A stretch of 14,951 nt of DNA. It comes from an uncultured Collinsella sp. GTDB lineage: Bacteria > Actinomycetota > Coriobacteriia > Coriobacteriales > Coriobacteriaceae. A program made the position numbers and the translations under genes. Positions within the stretch are counted from its first letter, which is position 1. Each line of letters starts with the position of its first letter. Where the stretch lies: the NCBI GenBank assembly GCA_905197585.1, contig CAJJZO010000021.1, forward strand, positions 1 through 14,951. Reading direction: 5' to 3'. Below, piece by piece: positions 13,402-14,951 of the stretch. The notes under the pieces are model-generated. The model was not told the origin of the DNA, did not search any database, and was given only the letters and a program-made list of their open reading frames with translations.

Positions 13402-13428
13402 GGTGCCCGGATCCCCAGTTCGGGCACC
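13402..13428 (+). other. Stem-loop in the lacE2-lacG2 gap
   Basis: GGTGCCCG (13402-13409) and CGGGCACC (13421-13428) form a perfect 8-bp stem with an 11-base loop. No U-run follows. Position and geometry match the stem in the lacE1-lacG1 gap although the sequences differ. Confidence 0.55.
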
Positions 13429-13462
13429 TCTCCCTATTCGTATCCCACAGAAAGGATGACTC

Positions 13463-14884
13463 ATGACCAACCCCATGCAGTTCCCCGACGGCTTTGTGTT
13501 TGGCGGCGCCACCGCTGCTTACCAGGTTGAGGGCGAGACCCGTACGCACGGCAAGGGCAAAGTGCCCTGGGACGATTTCCTGGCTGCTCAGGGTCGCTTC
13601 TCCCCCGACCCCGCAAGCGATTTCTACAACAAGTACCCGGTCGATATCGACCTGTGCCAGCGCTTCGGCATCAACGGCATCCGCGTCTCCATCGCCTGGA
13701 GCCGAATCTTCCCCAACGGCACTGGTGAGATTAACCCCGAGGGTGTTGCCTTCTATCACGAGCTCTTTGCCACCTGCAATAAAGCCGGCGTTATCCCCTA
13801 TGTCACCCTCGATCACTTCGATACGCCCGAGGCCTTTTACCAGAACGGCGGCGAGGGCTTCCTGACGCGCACGACGATCGACGCCTTTGTCGAGTACGCA
13901 AAGTTCTGCTTTGCCGAGTTCACCGAGGTCAAGCACTGGTTTACCTTTAACGAGATCCCCGCGACCGCCGAGGGCAGCTTTATCGTTGGCAACTGGCCGC
14001 ACGGCGAGAAGTATCGCCTGGACAAGGCCTTCCAGCTCATGCACAACATGATGGTGGCCCACGCCAAGGCTGTCGTCGCCTTCCATGAGGGCGGCTTTGA
14101 TGGCGAGATCGGCATTGTCCAGAACCTGGAGCCCAAGTATCCCCTCGACCCCAACAACGCCGCCGACTGCGAGGCAGCTCGCATGGCCGACGTCATCAAC
14201 AACCGCTGGGTACTCGACGCCACCTTCCGCGGCCACTATGCAGCCGACACCATGGAGGCTGCGACCAAGCTGGCCCATATCGCCGGCGGCGAGCTCGACG
14301 TTCGCGACGAGGACATCGCCGCACTGACCGCCGCACTCCCCTACAACGATTGCCTGGGCGTCAACACCTACAAGTGCCAGTTCCTGCGTGCCGCCGAGGG
14401 CGAAAACGACATCAACCACAATGGCACTGGCGACAAGGGCTCCTCGCGCTGGTTCCTCAAGGGCGTGGGCGAGGCATGCGTGCGCGAAGGCGTTCCCACG
14501 ACCGATTGGGACTGGATCATCTATCCCGAGGGCCTGTACGACCTGTTGCTCCGCATTAAGAACGATTACCCCAACTACAAAAAGATCTACATCACCGAGA
14601 ACGGCATGGGCTATAAGGACGACTTCGAGGACGGTTTTATCGATGACGCCCCTCGCATCGACTATATGCGTCAGCATCTCGCGTGGATCCTCAAGGCGAT
14701 CGACGGCGGCGTGAACGTCGACGGTTACTTTGTGTGGTCGCTGCAGGACCAGTTCTCCTGGACCAACGGCTATAACAAACGTTACGGCCTGTTCTACATC
14801 GACTTTGAGACCCAGAAGCGCTATCCCAAGGCGAGCGCGTACTGGTACAAGAACGTCGCGGAGACCGGCCTGCTCATGGCCTAG
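13463..14884 (+). CDS. lacG: 6-phospho-beta-galactosidase, copy 2 (GH1)
   Basis: This 473-residue GH1 enzyme is a close paralogue of the gene at 8702-10141; by eye about 70% of residues agree, with blocks such as GGATAAYQVEGETRTHGKGK unchanged. Glu164 in TFNEI is the acid/base and Glu379 in ITENGMG the nucleophile. Ser432, Lys439 and Tyr441 in SWTNGYNKRYG form the phosphate site, and Trp433 supports galactoside preference. One difference is LDHFDTP (Asp117) where copy 1 has LHHFDTP; it sits next to the conserved active-site histidine and could alter the aglycone side. AAAGGATG gives a good ribosome binding site. It is the last gene in the window and is followed by a strong terminator. Confidence 0.93.
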   Translation: MTNPMQFPDGFVFGGATAAYQVEGETRTHGKGKVPWDDFLAAQGRFSPDPASDFYNKYPVDIDLCQRFGINGIRVSIAWSRIFPNGTGEINPEGVAFYHELFATCNKAGVIPYVTLDHFDTPEAFYQNGGEGFLTRTTIDAFVEYAKFCFAEFTEVKHWFTFNEIPATAEGSFIVGNWPHGEKYRLDKAFQLMHNMMVAHAKAVVAFHEGGFDGEIGIVQNLEPKYPLDPNNAADCEAARMADVINNRWVLDATFRGHYAADTMEAATKLAHIAGGELDVRDEDIAALTAALPYNDCLGVNTYKCQFLRAAEGENDINHNGTGDKGSSRWFLKGVGEACVREGVPTTDWDWIIYPEGLYDLLLRIKNDYPNYKKIYITENGMGYKDDFEDGFIDDAPRIDYMRQHLAWILKAIDGGVNVDGYFVWSLQDQFSWTNGYNKRYGLFYIDFETQKRYPKASAYWYKNVAETGLLMA

Positions 14885-14906
14885 TTTCCGCCGCATACCC
14901 CCTGTC

Positions 14907-14948
14907 GGCCGCATGCGAATCCCCCAGGGGATCGCATGCGGCCTTTTT
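14907..14948 (+). terminator. Intrinsic terminator of lacE2-lacG2
   Basis: GGCCGCATGCGA (14907-14918) pairs with TCGCATGCGGCC (14932-14943). The stem continues with CCCC/GGGG pairs after one unpaired base on the left arm, and five T bases follow at 14944-14948. It ends module 2. Confidence 0.92.
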
Positions 14949-14951
14949 GTT

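Noticed and set aside
11518..13512. A 664-codon minus-strand open frame opposite lacE2
   Set aside because: It is antisense to a clear EIIBC gene, rich in Gly, Asp, Val and Arg as expected from the reverse of GC-biased codons, and has no recognisable domain.
1..14951. tRNA or rRNA genes, CRISPR arrays, IS elements, phage or defence genes
   Set aside because: None was seen on either strand; coding regions are fully explained by sugar transport and catabolism apart from one membrane protein.

Overview
The window looks like chromosomal DNA of a GC-rich gut actinobacterium, most likely Collinsella or a close Coriobacteriia relative. This is an inference from GC-rich coding DNA with strong GC third positions, AGGAG-type ribosome binding sites, a lactose-class PTS and intergenic repeats; no rRNA or marker gene is present to prove it. 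No RNA gene, IS element, CRISPR array or replication origin was seen.

The window is a locus for phosphotransferase uptake and breakdown of lactose or related galactosides. On the left, reading on the minus strand, are lacA and lacB (galactose-6-phosphate isomerase subunits), a ~370 bp non-coding gap, lacX (aldose 1-epimerase family) and lacC (tagatose-6-phosphate kinase family). Next, also on the minus strand, come a membrane protein of unknown function (3697-4719) and a single PTS EIIA gene, lacF (4945-5283). The right two thirds holds two direct copies of one three-gene module: a minus-strand LacI-family regulator, then divergently a plus-strand EIIBC permease (lacE) and a 6-phospho-beta-galactosidase (lacG). 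Copy 1 spans 5498-10141 and copy 2 spans 10322-14884.

The expected flow is: EIIA passes phosphate from HPr to the IIB domain of either LacE; LacE imports and phosphorylates the galactoside at C6 of galactose; LacG1 or LacG2 splits off galactose 6-phosphate; LacAB converts this to tagatose 6-phosphate; LacC makes tagatose 1,6-bisphosphate. No lacD aldolase lies in the window, so the last step must be encoded elsewhere. Only one EIIA is present for two EIIBC proteins.

The regulatory DNA is the most informative part. Each lacI/lacE divergent gap has its own LacI-type operators: a nearly identical inverted pair 120 bp apart in copy 1, and a perfect 24-bp palindrome in copy 2. They share a CAACGTT core but differ at the flanks. 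Separately, a bipartite 27-bp element (ACCGTT half-sites exactly 21 bp apart) lies upstream of lacA and of lacF, with a degenerate copy in the lacI2/lacE2 gap, suggesting one regulator tying the scattered units together. Other structures include a ~80-bp repeat with a strong hairpin directly after the stop codons of both lacB and lacC, a 16-bp perfect inverted repeat between the two modules, a stem-loop in each lacE-lacG gap, and four good intrinsic terminators.
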